A stretch of 64,000 nt of DNA, taken from assembly GCA_016219425.1 (NCBI GenBank), contig JACRNB010000004.1, forward strand, positions 1 to 64,000, given 5' to 3'. Source of the stretch: Betaproteobacteria bacterium. GTDB lineage: Bacteria > Pseudomonadota > Gammaproteobacteria > Burkholderiales > Thiobacillaceae. Both the position numbers and the translations under genes were made by a program. Under the pieces are notes generated by a model. That model saw only the letters and a program-made list of their open reading frames with translations. It was not told the origin of the DNA and ran no database searches. The number at the start of each line of letters is the position of its first letter. The first letter of the stretch is position 1. Shown here piece by piece: positions 36,366 through 45,981 of the stretch.

Positions 36366-36969
36366 GCTTCACTTCCTTGATGAGGGCGGCGATCTTTTCG
36401 GCGTCCTTGATACCGGGGGCGGCTTCCACGCCGCTGGAGACATCCACTGCCCAGGGTCTGACGGCATGCACCGCTTGCGCGATGTTGTCGGGGGTCAGTC
36501 CTCCCGCCAATACCACCGGCAGGGGCAGGTCGGGCGGGATCAGCGCCCAGTCGAACCGTTCGCCGGTGCCGCCGTGGGCCGCAGCGCTCCAGGCATCCAG
36601 CAGCAGGCCCTGCGCCCCGGCGTACAGGGCGGCGGATTGTAGCAAATCGACCCCCGGCCTTACCCGTAGCGCCTTGAGCCAGGGCAGGCCGAACCCGGCG
36701 CAGAACTCGGGGGGTTCCTCGCCGTGGAATTGCAGGCAGTGCGGGCGCATGGTCTCGATCACGCGCGCAACTTCATCTACAGCGGGGTTTACGAACAGGG
36801 CGACGGTGGTAATGAAGGGCGGCAGGGCGGCGGCAATGGCGCAGGCCTGTTGCGGCGTCACCCGGCGCGGGCTGTTGGCGAACACCAGGCCGATGGCGTC
36901 GGCCCCGGCGTGTGCGGCGGCAAGGCCGTCTTCGATGCGGGTGATGCCGCAGATCTTGATGCGGGTCAT
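36340..36969 (-). CDS. trpF: Phosphoribosylanthranilate isomerase
   Basis: ATG at 36969 overlaps the truA stop by four bases and gives 209 residues. The catalytic Cys7 (IKICGITR) and Asp (LLLDAW) are present, with [16 protein letters not shown] and [12 protein letters not shown]. It converts PRA to CdRP in tryptophan synthesis. Confidence 0.96.
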   Translation of the reverse strand: MTRIKICGITRIEDGLAAAHAGADAIGLVFANSPRRVTPQQACAIAAALPPFITTVALFVNPAVDEVARVIETMRPHCLQFHGEEPPEFCAGFGLPWLKALRVRPGVDLLQSAALYAGAQGLLLDAWSAAAHGGTGERFDWALIPPDLPLPVVLAGGLTPDNIAQAVHAVRPWAVDVSSGVEAAPGIKDAEKIAALIKEVKHADVAVTL

Positions 36970-37760
36970 GGGGTGCAGGGCGTAAGCAGGAAAGGAGCGG
37001 GCGGGGGGAGATCGTGGCGGGGGTCGTACTGTACCCCCGCCAGATAGAGGCCGTCCGGGGCGAAAGTGGCCGCCGCCTGCGAGCGGTCGCGCAGGGCCAG
37101 AAGTTCCGTGATCCACTCCGGCGGGCGGCGTTGCAGACCTACACGGACCAGGGCGCCCACCATGTTGCGTACCTGGTGATGCAGGAAGGCGTTGGCGCAA
37201 AAATCAAACAGCACCCACTCGCCGTGGCGTTGGACCTCCGCTCGACGCAGGTCTCGTACCGGGGTTTTGGCCTGACATTCGGCGGCGCGGAAAGAGGTGA
37301 AATCGTGGACGCCGACCAGGGCTTGTGCGGCGGCCTGCATGGCCTCCAGATCCAACTTTCCGTGCATCCAGCCGACTCGGCCCGCCAGCAAGGCGGGGCG
37401 GACATCCCGGTTGAGCAGGAGATAGCGGTAATGACGCTCCAGGGCGCTGCGACGGGCGTCGAAGTCTGGCGCCACTTCGCGCGCCCAGAGCACGGAGATG
37501 TCGGCGGGGAGGTGGGCGTTGACGCCGCGGACCCAGGCGGTCAGGGGACGCGGTTCGCCACAGTCGAAGTGCACCACCTGAAAGGCGGCGTGGACCCCGG
37601 TGTCCGTGCGCCCTGCCGTGACGGTGCGGACAGGAGCGCCCTGAATGATCGCCAGCGCGGCTTCCAGCCGGTCCTGTACGGAACAGCCCTGCGGCTGCGT
37701 CTGCCAGCCGCAGAAAGCGCGTCCGTCATATTCCAGGCCCAGGGCTATGCGCTGAACCAT
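36966..37760 (-). CDS. truA: tRNA pseudouridine(38-40) synthase
   Basis: The 264-residue enzyme has the catalytic Asp53 in AGRTDTGVHA and the TruA segments LGLEYDGRAFCGWQ, VNAHLPADISV, HYRYLLLN and FLHHQVRNMVGAL. It modifies the anticodon arm of several tRNAs. It overlaps the preceding membrane-protein gene by 16 bases and trpF by four. Confidence 0.96.
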   Translation of the reverse strand: MVQRIALGLEYDGRAFCGWQTQPQGCSVQDRLEAALAIIQGAPVRTVTAGRTDTGVHAAFQVVHFDCGEPRPLTAWVRGVNAHLPADISVLWAREVAPDFDARRSALERHYRYLLLNRDVRPALLAGRVGWMHGKLDLEAMQAAAQALVGVHDFTSFRAAECQAKTPVRDLRRAEVQRHGEWVLFDFCANAFLHHQVRNMVGALVRVGLQRRPPEWITELLALRDRSQAAATFAPDGLYLAGVQYDPRHDLPPPAPFLLTPCTP

Positions 37761-38341
37761 AGTCCGAATGCGCCGACGAACAGGCTCAGGGCGATGCAGC
37801 GGTCTCGCAGCGACCAGGGGGTGAGCGAGAGGTTGACCCGATCAGGCAGATCCTGGCCCGCATCAGGCGCGAACAGCTGTGACAGGTTGCCGCGCCCCCG
37901 CTCCATGCCCTCTATGGCAGCCAGGGTGAGCCCCAGGCGCAGGGCAATCCGCTCGACATGCAATCCCACGCGCCGGAGTGGCCGCAGCAGGGTGTATAGC
38001 GCGCCGATGAGTGCGTCGGCGGGCAGGCGCAAAACCAGAAGGTCCAGCCAGGCCAGCAGAGTCAGCAGGCGCATGACCTGCAAGGCCCCCTGGCGCAGGC
38101 CGGGCAGCGATGGAGAGTATTGCGCCAGTGCGGGCCATAACGCCGCGCCCGGCAGGGTGTAGGCATAGCCCGCCAGCATCACCAGTAACAACCAGCGGGT
38201 GCGCCAGAACAGACGCAGGAGGGGACGCCGCCAGCCCAGGGTCAGGCCCAGGGCCAGCACAATCGGCAGGATGAAAAAAGGCAGCCCCGGTAGAACCAGG
38301 GCTGCGATGAGGTAGGCGAGGAGTCGAACTGCCGGATGCAA
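37745..38341 (-). CDS. Membrane protein, CbiQ/EcfT-like
   Basis: The 198-residue protein begins with TTG right after the fimV stop, with no other good start, so it is probably read by coupling. Four or five hydrophobic segments are visible (LLAYLIAALVLPGLPFFILPIVLALGL; WLLLVMLAGYAY; LLTLLAWLDLLVL; the C-terminal LSLFVGAFGLWF) with an Arg-rich loop (LLRPLRRVGLHVERIALRLGLTL). The loop resembles the coupling helices of EcfT/CbiQ transporter subunits, but no ATPase or substrate-binding partner is nearby, so transport function is uncertain. Confidence 0.7.
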   Translation of the reverse strand: MHPAVRLLAYLIAALVLPGLPFFILPIVLALGLTLGWRRPLLRLFWRTRWLLLVMLAGYAYTLPGAALWPALAQYSPSLPGLRQGALQVMRLLTLLAWLDLLVLRLPADALIGALYTLLRPLRRVGLHVERIALRLGLTLAAIEGMERGRGNLSQLFAPDAGQDLPDRVNLSLTPWSLRDRCIALSLFVGAFGLWFSA

Positions 38342-41161
38342 TCAACCGGCCTCGGCCAGGAGTTTTTCCGCGTTGGCCTTCTGTCCGCTGTCGCCTTCGG
38401 AAAGCACCTCTTCCAGGATCTCCTTGGCGCCCTCCCTGTCTCCCATCTCGATATAGGCGCGCGCCAGATCCAGCTTGGTTTCCACTTCTTCCCGCAGGGA
38501 TGGGTCGATTTCTTCGCCCAGGGCCGGGGCGGCTTCGGGCGCTGGCGTCCCCTCCAGAGCCGCGGGCGCTTCCGGAAGATCGAAATCAAGGGTGGGGGCG
38601 GCGGGCGCGGGCGTTGGTGCGAAGTCCAGCCCGAAATCCGGGGCGGGGGCCGGTTCTTCAAACGCGGGGGGCGCATCCGGGGCGGCGGCGTCCGACACGG
38701 AGAAGCCGAGCGAATCAAAGTCAACCGAGGCTGAGTCTGGCGCCAGATCAGGCTCGCCCTGGGTCAGGTCGAGGTCAATGCCGCTGAGATCCAGGCGAGG
38801 GGCCGGGGTCAGCGGCAGGGTCAAGTCCTGTTCTGCAAAATCATCCAGGCTGAATTCGGGGACGGTTTCCGTTTCCGGCGTGACTTCAAGACTGCCCGTC
38901 GGGCTTCCGGAGGGGGCGCTGGGGGCGAAATCAAAATCCAACCCGTCATTCGGCATCGTTTCCGGTGCGCTGAAATCCAGGTCGGCCTCCGGTTCCGGCT
39001 GCGGGGCGGCGGGGATGGGGACGGGGTTGGGGTCGGGGAACGAGAAGTCCATGGCCGGTGCGGCAGGCAGGGTCTTCGGGCCATCGGTTTTTTCTTCGCC
39101 AAAGCCTTCCAGCGAACTCAGGTCAAAGGGATTGGAACCGAAGTCGTTGCCGGGGGTGGAGGCAAAGGGCCCCAGGTCCGCTGTGTCAGGCATGGAGAAG
39201 TCATCCGCCGCGCTGAATGCAGGGGCGGCGGTCCTTGCTGCGGGGGCGGAGCGCGGTGCGGCGTCGCTGACCCCGGTACGGTAGAGGGGGTTGTCCGCAT
39301 CAATGGAGCGGCCCATCTCGGCAGCCCGCTGCCAGGTCTGGGTGTTCTCGCCGCCGAGGGAGGCATAAAGCTCGCTGGCGGTGGTTTCAAAGGCCATGCG
39401 GTCCTTGCGGGAGGCGTAGATCTCCAACAGCTTGAGGGCCAGTTCATGCCGGTTGGGGTCTTTGCTGAAGGCTTCACGCAGGATCTCTTCCGCTTGGGCG
39501 TCGCGTCCGTAGGCCAGATACACCTCGGCTTCGGCAATCGGGTCCACTTCGTGGGTGTCGATGGCGCCCAGCCCCATGCGGCTGAAGTCCGTGAGCAGCA
39601 TGCTGCCCTGGGTGGAGGGGCCGCTGGCCTTGGGAGAGGTGCCGAACACGGAGTTCGACTTGAGTTCTCCTCCCGTCAAAATGTTGTCTTCAAACTGGTT
39701 CAGCCCCTGCTTGCGTCGGCTGCCTACCATCATCATCCACAGCAGGCCGGAGAGCAGGAGGGCTGCCACCAGACCGCCGATGTACAGCGGGTTGCTGAGG
39801 AATGCGGAGAGCCAACTGGTTTCGCTCGACGGGGGCGGCGCAGCCGGGGCGGGAGCCTTGGCCGCCGCAGCAACTGCGGGTTTGGGGGCCGCCGGGGCGG
39901 GTTGGGCCGGTGCAGCAGCGGCAACAGGGGCGGCGGCGGGTGCGGGGGGGGCTGCCTCAGCCGGGGCCGGTTTTGCCTGCTGCTGGGCCTTTAGCTCCAT
40001 CAGCTTCTGCATGTCCTTGACGGTGCGCTCAAGCTGGGCGGCGCGATCCTTGGATTCCGCCAGGGCGCGATTCTTGGCGGTCAGTTCCTCTTCCGCCGCC
40101 TGGAGCTTGGCCGCGGCCTTCGCGTCCGCCTTGCCGGCGCCGACGGGTTCGCCCTTGGACAGTTTGAGTACGTCCTTGGCGGAGGGGGCCGGGGCGGGAG
40201 CCTTGCCGGCGTCCTTGGCGGTGACTTTGCCGGTTGCCGCCTTTTCCGCGGGTTTGGCCTCTGCAACCTCGGTCGGAGTCTGCGCAAGTTTGCTGCGATA
40301 GGCATGCCAGGCATCGGCATGGCCACGGATTGTCTTGGCCGCTTCGCGTTGGGAGATGTCGCCCACGGTTGCCGCGTCGGGCACGTTCAGAACCTGATTC
40401 TTACGCAGGCGGTTCATGTTTGCGCCGACAAAAGAGTCCTTATTCCCTTGATACAGACCCACCATCATCTGCTCGACGGTGATCTCGGGTTCTCTCAGTT
40501 TGGCGGCAATGCCATGCAGGGTTTCCCCGGATTTCACCGGGCCGTATTGCTTTGCATCGGCGGCGGCAGCCGGCTTGGCCTTGGGCGGAGGTTCAGCCGG
40601 GAGCGGTTTGGCGGCAGCCGGGCGTACCGCGGATTTCGCCGCGGGGGCTGCTTCCACGGGGGGCTTTGGGGGTTCCGCGAGCCTTGGGGTTTCGACTACG
40701 GGGGCGCGCGGAGCCGCTTCGGGCGGTGCGATCGGGATCGTTTCGGCCTCAAGCCGGGGGGGGCCGCTCGGCGGGTCCAGCAGGATGGTGTATTCGCGGA
40801 TGACCCGGCCCGAACTCCAGTTCAGTTCAATCAGCAGATCCAGAAAGGGGTCGGAGACGGGGGTGGGGGAGGTCATCAGGATGACGGGTTGGCCATCCGG
40901 TCGCTGCTCCACCTTGAAATTGAGGTTGTTGTAGCTGGCGGGACGTTCGATGCTGGCCTGGGCGAAGGCCTCCCGACTGGCAAGGCGGGCGATGATGCCG
41001 GGCAACTCGTCGCGGTTGACGGAGAGCAGTTCGATTTCCGCCTTCAGTGGCTGGCCCAGAGCGGAACTTACCGATAGCTTGCCCAGCCCGGCTGCGTCGG
41101 CGTTCCCCCATGCCAGCAGCAGGCCCACCATCAATCCGCTGAATCGTCTCGATCCTGTCAT
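38342..41161 (-). CDS. fimV: FimV-type peptidoglycan-binding hub protein
   Basis: The 939-residue protein has a signal peptide (LMVGLLLAWGNADA), the FimV N-terminal domain (LGKLSVSSALGQPLKAEIELL...ELPGIIARLASREAF), a LysM-like domain around 205-262 (YGPVKSGETLHGIAAKLRE...QVLNVPD), a coiled-coil stretch, a membrane segment near 450 (IGGLVAALLLSGLLWMMMV), a long acidic low-complexity region with TPR-like parts (AEVYLAYGRDAQAEEILREA) and the conserved FimV C-terminal domain (TKLDLARAYIEMGDREGAKEIL). In Pseudomonas and Neisseria FimV organises type IV pili at the cell pole. No pilus genes are in this window. Confidence 0.92.
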   Translation of the reverse strand: MTGSRRFSGLMVGLLLAWGNADAAGLGKLSVSSALGQPLKAEIELLSVNRDELPGIIARLASREAFAQASIERPASYNNLNFKVEQRPDGQPVILMTSPTPVSDPFLDLLIELNWSSGRVIREYTILLDPPSGPPRLEAETIPIAPPEAAPRAPVVETPRLAEPPKPPVEAAPAAKSAVRPAAAKPLPAEPPPKAKPAAAADAKQYGPVKSGETLHGIAAKLREPEITVEQMMVGLYQGNKDSFVGANMNRLRKNQVLNVPDAATVGDISQREAAKTIRGHADAWHAYRSKLAQTPTEVAEAKPAEKAATGKVTAKDAGKAPAPAPSAKDVLKLSKGEPVGAGKADAKAAAKLQAAEEELTAKNRALAESKDRAAQLERTVKDMQKLMELKAQQQAKPAPAEAAPPAPAAAPVAAAAPAQPAPAAPKPAVAAAAKAPAPAAPPPSSETSWLSAFLSNPLYIGGLVAALLLSGLLWMMMVGSRRKQGLNQFEDNILTGGELKSNSVFGTSPKASGPSTQGSMLLTDFSRMGLGAIDTHEVDPIAEAEVYLAYGRDAQAEEILREAFSKDPNRHELALKLLEIYASRKDRMAFETTASELYASLGGENTQTWQRAAEMGRSIDADNPLYRTGVSDAAPRSAPAARTAAPAFSAADDFSMPDTADLGPFASTPGNDFGSNPFDLSSLEGFGEEKTDGPKTLPAAPAMDFSFPDPNPVPIPAAPQPEPEADLDFSAPETMPNDGLDFDFAPSAPSGSPTGSLEVTPETETVPEFSLDDFAEQDLTLPLTPAPRLDLSGIDLDLTQGEPDLAPDSASVDFDSLGFSVSDAAAPDAPPAFEEPAPAPDFGLDFAPTPAPAAPTLDFDLPEAPAALEGTPAPEAAPALGEEIDPSLREEVETKLDLARAYIEMGDREGAKEILEEVLSEGDSGQKANAEKLLAEAG

Positions 41162-41264
41162 TGCTCTCTACCTGTTCCTGGTCCCGTCACAAGATTTCCG
41201 TCATCCGAAAACCCATTTTTTCCAGAAGTCTCATGGGGTTAGGTGATTTACTTGAAGCATTGCT

Positions 41265-42191
41265 CTACGTTAGCACTGAATCTGACGGAATATCAATCCA
41301 ATTTTCCACCGCAGCGGCCAGCTGAGCGGCCTCCAGGCGGAGCGGATCGAATACCAGCCAGAGGCGCACACCGTTTCCCGAAGCGGCGATCTGGCCGACG
41401 AATACGTCGTCGCTGTCTGCCGCGTCGGTGGCCGGGGTGGGTAGGCCGGCGGCGAGTTCGGATTCCATCAGGGTGACGTCATCCCGGTGGCGCAGCGCCT
41501 CGCGCAGGGCCTCGGCGTCCACCGGTTTGCCGGCGCGGGCGTGCAGCATGACGCTGGCGCCGTAGAACACCGGCGACCACACCGCGCTGAACTGCACCTC
41601 GGCGTCCTTTGCTTCCGCCTGGCAGGCCTGGACGCACCGTTCCAGGTAGGCGTCGGTCAGGCATTGGCCCTGAGGCAGGAGGTTGAAGGCGAGTTGCAGG
41701 GGGAAACACTCGGATTCCGGCGTTTCCAGGTTGAACAGGGCCTTGGACTGGTTGGCCAGTTCGTCGATGCCCGCCTTGCCGGCCAGGGAGGCGGGCAGGG
41801 TGCAGAAGGCGTCGGCGCGCACCGGGCCGGCGACGGCGACCAGCGCCTTGAGCACCCGCGCCACGGCTACGGCGGGGGCGGGAGTGATGTCCTCCGGGCC
41901 GACCTGGGGCATGTGCGGCCTGGCCTCGCGCCAGAGCTTGGTCTGGCGGGCCGCTGTTGCGGAGGCGTTGGCGCAGACCACCGCCTGAACCTGGGCGGGG
42001 TCAAACCCCGCCAGGCCCTCACAGGGCCAGTCGCTGCCCTGCCAAGTGGTGCCGGACTCGGTCTCCTCTCCCAGGGTCAGGGGGCGCAGACGTCCGATGG
42101 GGATTTCCTTTTCCTCCAGCGCGCGCAGGAGGGCTTCGCCCAAGGGGTCATCCGCCCCCAGCACGGCGAGGTCAAACTTTGATGAGGTCAA
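41265..42191 (-). CDS. usg: USG-1-like protein, inactive Asd paralogue
   Basis: A TTG at 42191, one base after the asd stop and with GGAG upstream, gives 308 residues (MTSSKFDLAVLGADDPLG). The frame is open further back into asd but that part is a shadow. The fold is that of aspartate-semialdehyde dehydrogenase, with an N-terminal Rossmann start (DLAVLGADDPLGEALL) and a dimerisation domain (LAFNLLPQGQ, FYGASVMLHARAG), but the catalytic NC motif is replaced (ALVAVAGPVRADAF). Usg proteins next to asd are known from Pseudomonas and E. coli; their job is not known. Confidence 0.85.
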   Translation of the reverse strand: MTSSKFDLAVLGADDPLGEALLRALEEKEIPIGRLRPLTLGEETESGTTWQGSDWPCEGLAGFDPAQVQAVVCANASATAARQTKLWREARPHMPQVGPEDITPAPAVAVARVLKALVAVAGPVRADAFCTLPASLAGKAGIDELANQSKALFNLETPESECFPLQLAFNLLPQGQCLTDAYLERCVQACQAEAKDAEVQFSAVWSPVFYGASVMLHARAGKPVDAEALREALRHRDDVTLMESELAAGLPTPATDAADSDDVFVGQIAASGNGVRLWLVFDPLRLEAAQLAAAVENWIDIPSDSVLT

Positions 42192-42192
42192 A

Positions 42193-43305
42193 TCAGGACT
42201 CCAGCAGGATGCGCAGCATGCGGCGCAGGGGCTCGGCGGCGCCCCACAGGAGCTGGTCGCCCACGGTGAAGGCGGACAGGTACTCCTTGCCCATGTTGAG
42301 CTTGCGCATACGCCCCACCGGCACGGTGAGGGTGCCGGTGACGGCAGCGGGGGTGAGCTGTTCCATGGTGATCTGGCGGTCGTTGGGAACCACCTTAACC
42401 CATTGATTATGTTCGGCGATGATGCTGTGAACCTCATCCATGGGGACGTCCCTGGTCATCTTGATGGTGAGGGCCTGGGAGTGGCAGCGCATGGCGCCCA
42501 CCCGTACGCAGAGACCGTCGATGGGGATCTGGCGGTCGGAGCGACCGAGGATCTTGTTGGCCTCCACCTGGGCCTTCCACTCTTCCTTGGACTGGCCGGA
42601 TTCCAGTTGCACGTCGATCCACGGGATCAGGGAGGCGGCCAGGGGCACGGGCCAGGCGTCCAGGGGGTAGCGGTCGGAACGGATGAAGTCGATCACCTTG
42701 CGGTCGATCTCCAGGATGGCGGAGGCGGGGTCGTCCAGCAGGGACTTCACCTCGGCGTTCACCGCGCCCATCTGTTGCAGCAGTTCCCGCATGTTGCGGG
42801 CGCCGGCGCCGGAGGCGGCCTGATAGGTCTGGGGGGCGATCCACTCGATCAGGCCCCGGTCGAACAGACCGCCGATGGCCATGAGCATGAGCGAGACGGT
42901 GCAGTTGCCGCCCACGTAGGTTTTGACGCCATTTGCTATCCCGTCCTGGATCACGCCCTTGTTCACCGGGTCGAGGATGATGATGGTGTCATCCTTCATG
43001 CGCAGGGTGGAGGCGGCGTCGATCCAGTAGCCCTTCCAGCCGGCGGCCATGAGCTTCGGGTACACCTCCTTGGTGTAGTCGCCGCCCTGACAGGTGAGGA
43101 TGACGTCCATCGCCTTCAGTTCGTCGATGCTGTTGGCGTCTTTCAGTGCCGGGACATCCTTGCCGATGGCAGGCCCCTTGCCGCCGGGGTTGGAGGTGGT
43201 GAAGAACACCGGCTCGATGTGATCGAAATCGTGTTCTTCCTTCATGCGGCCCATGAGCACCGAGCCCACCATGCCGCGCCAGCCGATCAGTCCTACTCGT
43301 TTCAT
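42193..43305 (-). CDS. asd: Aspartate-semialdehyde dehydrogenase
   Basis: The 370-residue enzyme reduces aspartyl phosphate to the semialdehyde for Lys, Thr, Met and diaminopimelate. The N-terminal [18 protein letters not shown], the catalytic Cys in [17 protein letters not shown] and the C-terminal [15 protein letters not shown] with the active-site His are complete. It lies between leuB and usg, the standard beta/gammaproteobacterial position. Confidence 0.97.
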   Translation of the reverse strand: MKRVGLIGWRGMVGSVLMGRMKEEHDFDHIEPVFFTTSNPGGKGPAIGKDVPALKDANSIDELKAMDVILTCQGGDYTKEVYPKLMAAGWKGYWIDAASTLRMKDDTIIILDPVNKGVIQDGIANGVKTYVGGNCTVSLMLMAIGGLFDRGLIEWIAPQTYQAASGAGARNMRELLQQMGAVNAEVKSLLDDPASAILEIDRKVIDFIRSDRYPLDAWPVPLAASLIPWIDVQLESGQSKEEWKAQVEANKILGRSDRQIPIDGLCVRVGAMRCHSQALTIKMTRDVPMDEVHSIIAEHNQWVKVVPNDRQITMEQLTPAAVTGTLTVPVGRMRKLNMGKEYLSAFTVGDQLLWGAAEPLRRMLRILLES

Positions 43306-43325
43306 TTGTTCACCTTTTGCTTTCC

Positions 43326-43402
43326 GTAGGGTGGGTTGGACGCGCAGCGTCGTAACCCACCAATCTTGTCGGGTTACGCGGCAAGCCGCTAACCCGACCT
43401 AC
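43326..43402. repeat. Double palindrome between leuB and asd
   Basis: Two hairpins stand side by side: GTGGGTT (43331-43337) with AACCCAC (43354-43360), and TCGGGTTA (43369-43376) with TAACCCGA (43390-43397), flanked by GTAGG and CCTAC. It fills the gap after leuB and may be an extragenic repeat of the GTGGGTT family seen in many Proteobacteria. Confidence 0.7.
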
Positions 43403-43406
43403 AAAA

Positions 43407-44468
43407 TCACATCGCCGCCACAACGGCGTCGCCCATGCCGGTGCAGGACACCTTGGTACAGCCTTCGGTCCAGATGTCGCCGGTGCGGTAGCCCTGGGCG
43501 ATGACCTTCTTCACCGCGGCCTCGATGCGGTCCGCCGTGACGGCGTCGGCGAAGGTATAGCGGTACATCATCGCCACCGAGAGGATGGTGGCCAGGGGGT
43601 TGGCGATGTCGCGCCCGGCGATGTCCGGGGCGGAGCCGTGGATGGGCTCGTACATGCCCTTGTTGTTCGCATCCAGGGAGGCGGAGGGCAGCATGCCGAT
43701 GGAGCCGGAGAGCATGGAGGCCTGGTCCGACAGGATGTCGCCGAAGATGTTGCCGGTGACGATGACGTCGAACTGCTTCGGGTTCTTCACCAACTGCATG
43801 GCGGCGTTGTCCACGTACAGGGTGGAGAGTTCCACCTCCGGGTATTCCTTCGCCACCTCGGCCACCACGTCGCGCCACAGCTCGGAGCACTCCAGCACGT
43901 TGGCCTTTTCCACCGAGCACAGCCGCTTGCCCCGCTTCATGGCGATGCCGAAGGCCACATGGGCCACCCGGCGCACCTCGGATTCGGAATAGATCATGGT
44001 GTTGAAACCCACGCGCTCGCCATTGCGAATCTCGATGCCGCGCGGCTGGCCGAAGTACACGTCGCCGGTCAGTTCCCGCACGATCATGATGTCCAGGCCC
44101 GCCACCACCTCGGGCTTGAGCGAGGACGCCGCGGCCAGTTCCGGGTACAGCAGGGCCGGGCGCAGGTTGGCGAACAGGTTCAATTCCTTGCGGATGCGCA
44201 GCAGGCCGCGTTCCGGACGCAGGGGACGGTCGAGCTTGTCGTACTGCGGGCCGCCCACAGCGCCCAGCAGCACGGCATCGGCGGCCTTGGACAGCTTCAG
44301 GGTGGTCTCGGGCAGCGGGTCGCCTTCGGCGTCGTAACCCGCGCCGCCGATGTTGGCGTATTCCATTTCGATGCTGGCGCCGTCCTTCTTCAGAACGTCC
44401 AGCACCTTCACCGCTTGCGCGACGATCTCCTTGCCTATGCCGTCACCCGGCAACACTGCGAGTTTCAT
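43407..44468 (-). CDS. leuB: 3-isopropylmalate dehydrogenase
   Basis: The 353-residue enzyme oxidises and decarboxylates 3-isopropylmalate in leucine synthesis. [11 protein letters not shown], the substrate-binding [13 protein letters not shown], the metal-binding Asp residues in [14 protein letters not shown] and [14 protein letters not shown] are intact. It is separated from leuD by a toxin-antitoxin pair. Confidence 0.97.
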   Translation of the reverse strand: MKLAVLPGDGIGKEIVAQAVKVLDVLKKDGASIEMEYANIGGAGYDAEGDPLPETTLKLSKAADAVLLGAVGGPQYDKLDRPLRPERGLLRIRKELNLFANLRPALLYPELAAASSLKPEVVAGLDIMIVRELTGDVYFGQPRGIEIRNGERVGFNTMIYSESEVRRVAHVAFGIAMKRGKRLCSVEKANVLECSELWRDVVAEVAKEYPEVELSTLYVDNAAMQLVKNPKQFDVIVTGNIFGDILSDQASMLSGSIGMLPSASLDANNKGMYEPIHGSAPDIAGRDIANPLATILSVAMMYRYTFADAVTADRIEAAVKKVIAQGYRTGDIWTEGCTKVSCTGMGDAVVAAM

Positions 44469-44502
44469 AAAACAGCTTCCTGTTCAACAAGTTAACCAAA
44501 AA

Positions 44503-44919
44503 TCACACCGATTCGACCCGCAATCCGGCGCGGGTTGCCGCTTCCCGCTGGCGTTTGTCGGCGGAAACGAAGACATCCGCCTGCAGGGCCATGGCGCTGC
44601 CGATGTGGATGGCATCCATACCGCGCAGCGCGTTGTTTTCCAGGCTGGAGACCGCATCCGCCAATACCCTGGGGGTCAGGTCACAGATGGCCGCATCCTC
44701 AATGTCCGCCAGCAACAGGGTCTTGAGTTGCCGGTATTGGGAGTCGGTGATCCTTTCCTCCCGACGCAGACGGCAAAACGCGGAAACGATCTCCGGCAAG
44801 GCGATGCCGGACAGACCGATTTCCGTGGCCCGATCACACCATTCCAGCACCGCATCGGTGCCGGGTTCGCTGACATAGCGTTTGACGAAGGCGGAAGAAT
44901 CGAAAAAGACCCGCATCAC
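44503..44919 (-). CDS. PIN-domain toxin (VapC-like) between leuD and leuB
   Basis: The 138-residue PIN-domain protein starts MRVFFDSSAFVKRY with the first acidic residue (FFDSS), then LPEIVSAF with Glu and MDAIHIGSAM and VSADKRQREAA with Asp, as expected for a VapC-type RNase. Its ATG overlaps the antitoxin stop by four bases. It sits inside the leu operon and looks intact. Confidence 0.88.
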   Translation of the reverse strand: MMRVFFDSSAFVKRYVSEPGTDAVLEWCDRATEIGLSGIALPEIVSAFCRLRREERITDSQYRQLKTLLLADIEDAAICDLTPRVLADAVSSLENNALRGMDAIHIGSAMALQADVFVSADKRQREAATRAGLRVESV

Positions 44920-45143
44920 ACACCGACTTCGCGTTCTTCGAGAATCATGCGGCTGACGGACACGCCATCCAGCACCAGCGGTTGCGCCTGGCGTCGCTTC
45001 CAGGAAGGCAGGTCCGGCTGGATCGGGACGATGTCGGCGATGGGCTTGCCATTGCGCAGGACGCGCACGGATTCACCCAGTTCCACGATGTCGAAGAACT
45101 GCTTGGCGTGGTTGCGGACTTCGGTGAAGGTGGCCTGTCTCAT
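44916..45143 (-). CDS. Phd/YefM-type antitoxin
   Basis: From ATG 45143 (MRQATFTEVRNHAKQFFD) the product has 75 residues; a start further upstream would add an unlikely MHHSVHFERV. ATFTEVRNHAKQFFDIVELGES and VRVLRNGKPIADIVP are the prevent-host-death fold pattern, which binds DNA and the toxin. The C-terminal arm (PLVLDGVSVSRMILEEREV) would cover the partner PIN toxin encoded next. Confidence 0.85.
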   Translation of the reverse strand: MRQATFTEVRNHAKQFFDIVELGESVRVLRNGKPIADIVPIQPDLPSWKRRQAQPLVLDGVSVSRMILEEREVGV

Positions 45144-45184
45144 GACGCGCTCAAAATGTACAGAATGGTGCAATTATAGGTGCA

Positions 45185-45823
45185 TCACAGGAACAGCCAC
45201 GCCGCTTCCTGCCGCCGGCGCGCTTCGTAGGCCTTGATCTGATCCGTGAGTTGCAGGGTCAAACCGATGTCGTCCAGGCCATTGAGCAGACGATGCTTGC
45301 GCTCACCATCCACCTCGAAGGCGATGACCTCGCCGCCGGGGGTGGTGAGGGTCTGAGCCGCCAGATCCACGGTCAGGGCGTAGCCCGCGCTGGCCTCGGT
45401 TTCCTGAAACAGGCGATCCACCGTCTCGGCGGCCAGCACGATGGGCAGGACGCCGTTCTTGAAGCAGTTGTTGAAAAAGATGTCGGCGTAGGACGGCGCG
45501 ATGATGACGCGGAAACCGTAGTCCTCCAGCGCCCAGGGGGCGTGCTCGCGGCTGGAGCCGCAGCCGAAGTTCTCCCGCGCCAGCAGCACGGAAGCGCCCT
45601 GGTAACGGGCGTGGTTGAGCACGAAGTCCGGGTTGACCGGGCGATTGGTGCAATCCATGCCCGGCTCGCCCCGGTCCAGATAGCGCCACTCGTCAAAGGC
45701 GTTGGGGCCGAAGCCGGAACGCTTGATGGATTTCAGAAACTGCTTGGGGATGATGGCGTCGGTATCCACATTGGCGCGGTCCAGGGGCGCCACCAGGCCC
45801 TTCAGGGGGGTGAACGGTTTCAT
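45185..45823 (-). CDS. leuD: 3-isopropylmalate dehydratase small subunit
   Basis: ATG at 45823 gives 212 residues starting [26 protein letters not shown]. The swivelling-domain motifs [30 protein letters not shown] and [18 protein letters not shown] are complete. The start overlaps the small lipoprotein gene by four bases. With LeuC it isomerises 2-isopropylmalate. Confidence 0.97.
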   Translation of the reverse strand: MKPFTPLKGLVAPLDRANVDTDAIIPKQFLKSIKRSGFGPNAFDEWRYLDRGEPGMDCTNRPVNPDFVLNHARYQGASVLLARENFGCGSSREHAPWALEDYGFRVIIAPSYADIFFNNCFKNGVLPIVLAAETVDRLFQETEASAGYALTVDLAAQTLTTPGGEVIAFEVDGERKHRLLNGLDDIGLTLQLTDQIKAYEARRRQEAAWLFL

Positions 45824-45981
45824 TTGTTGCCCGCCTTCTTGATCGCCTCGCCGGCCTTTTCGATGTCCTGGCCGATGCCATGCACGGTGTTGCAGCCGTA
45901 GATCGAGAACACCACGCCCACGGCCACGGCGATCACCGCCAGCTTCACCACGCCAATCACGATAAGTTTTTTCGCAGTCAT
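45820..45981 (-). CDS. Entericidin A/B-like small lipoprotein
   Basis: This 53-residue gene lies between leuC and leuD and overlaps both by four bases (ATGA type). [19 protein letters not shown] is followed by a hydrophobic stretch, then a lipobox-like SIYGC, so the mature lipoprotein starts at Cys30. The mature part [19 protein letters not shown] is the entericidin EcnA/EcnB pattern (C.T..G.G.D...AG..I..A). In E. coli EcnAB is an antidote/toxin lipoprotein pair; here a single member travels with leucine genes. It is too short for most automatic calls, and a longer leuD frame has been read over it. Confidence 0.85.
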   Translation of the reverse strand: MTAKKLIVIGVVKLAVIAVAVGVVFSIYGCNTVHGIGQDIEKAGEAIKKAGNK

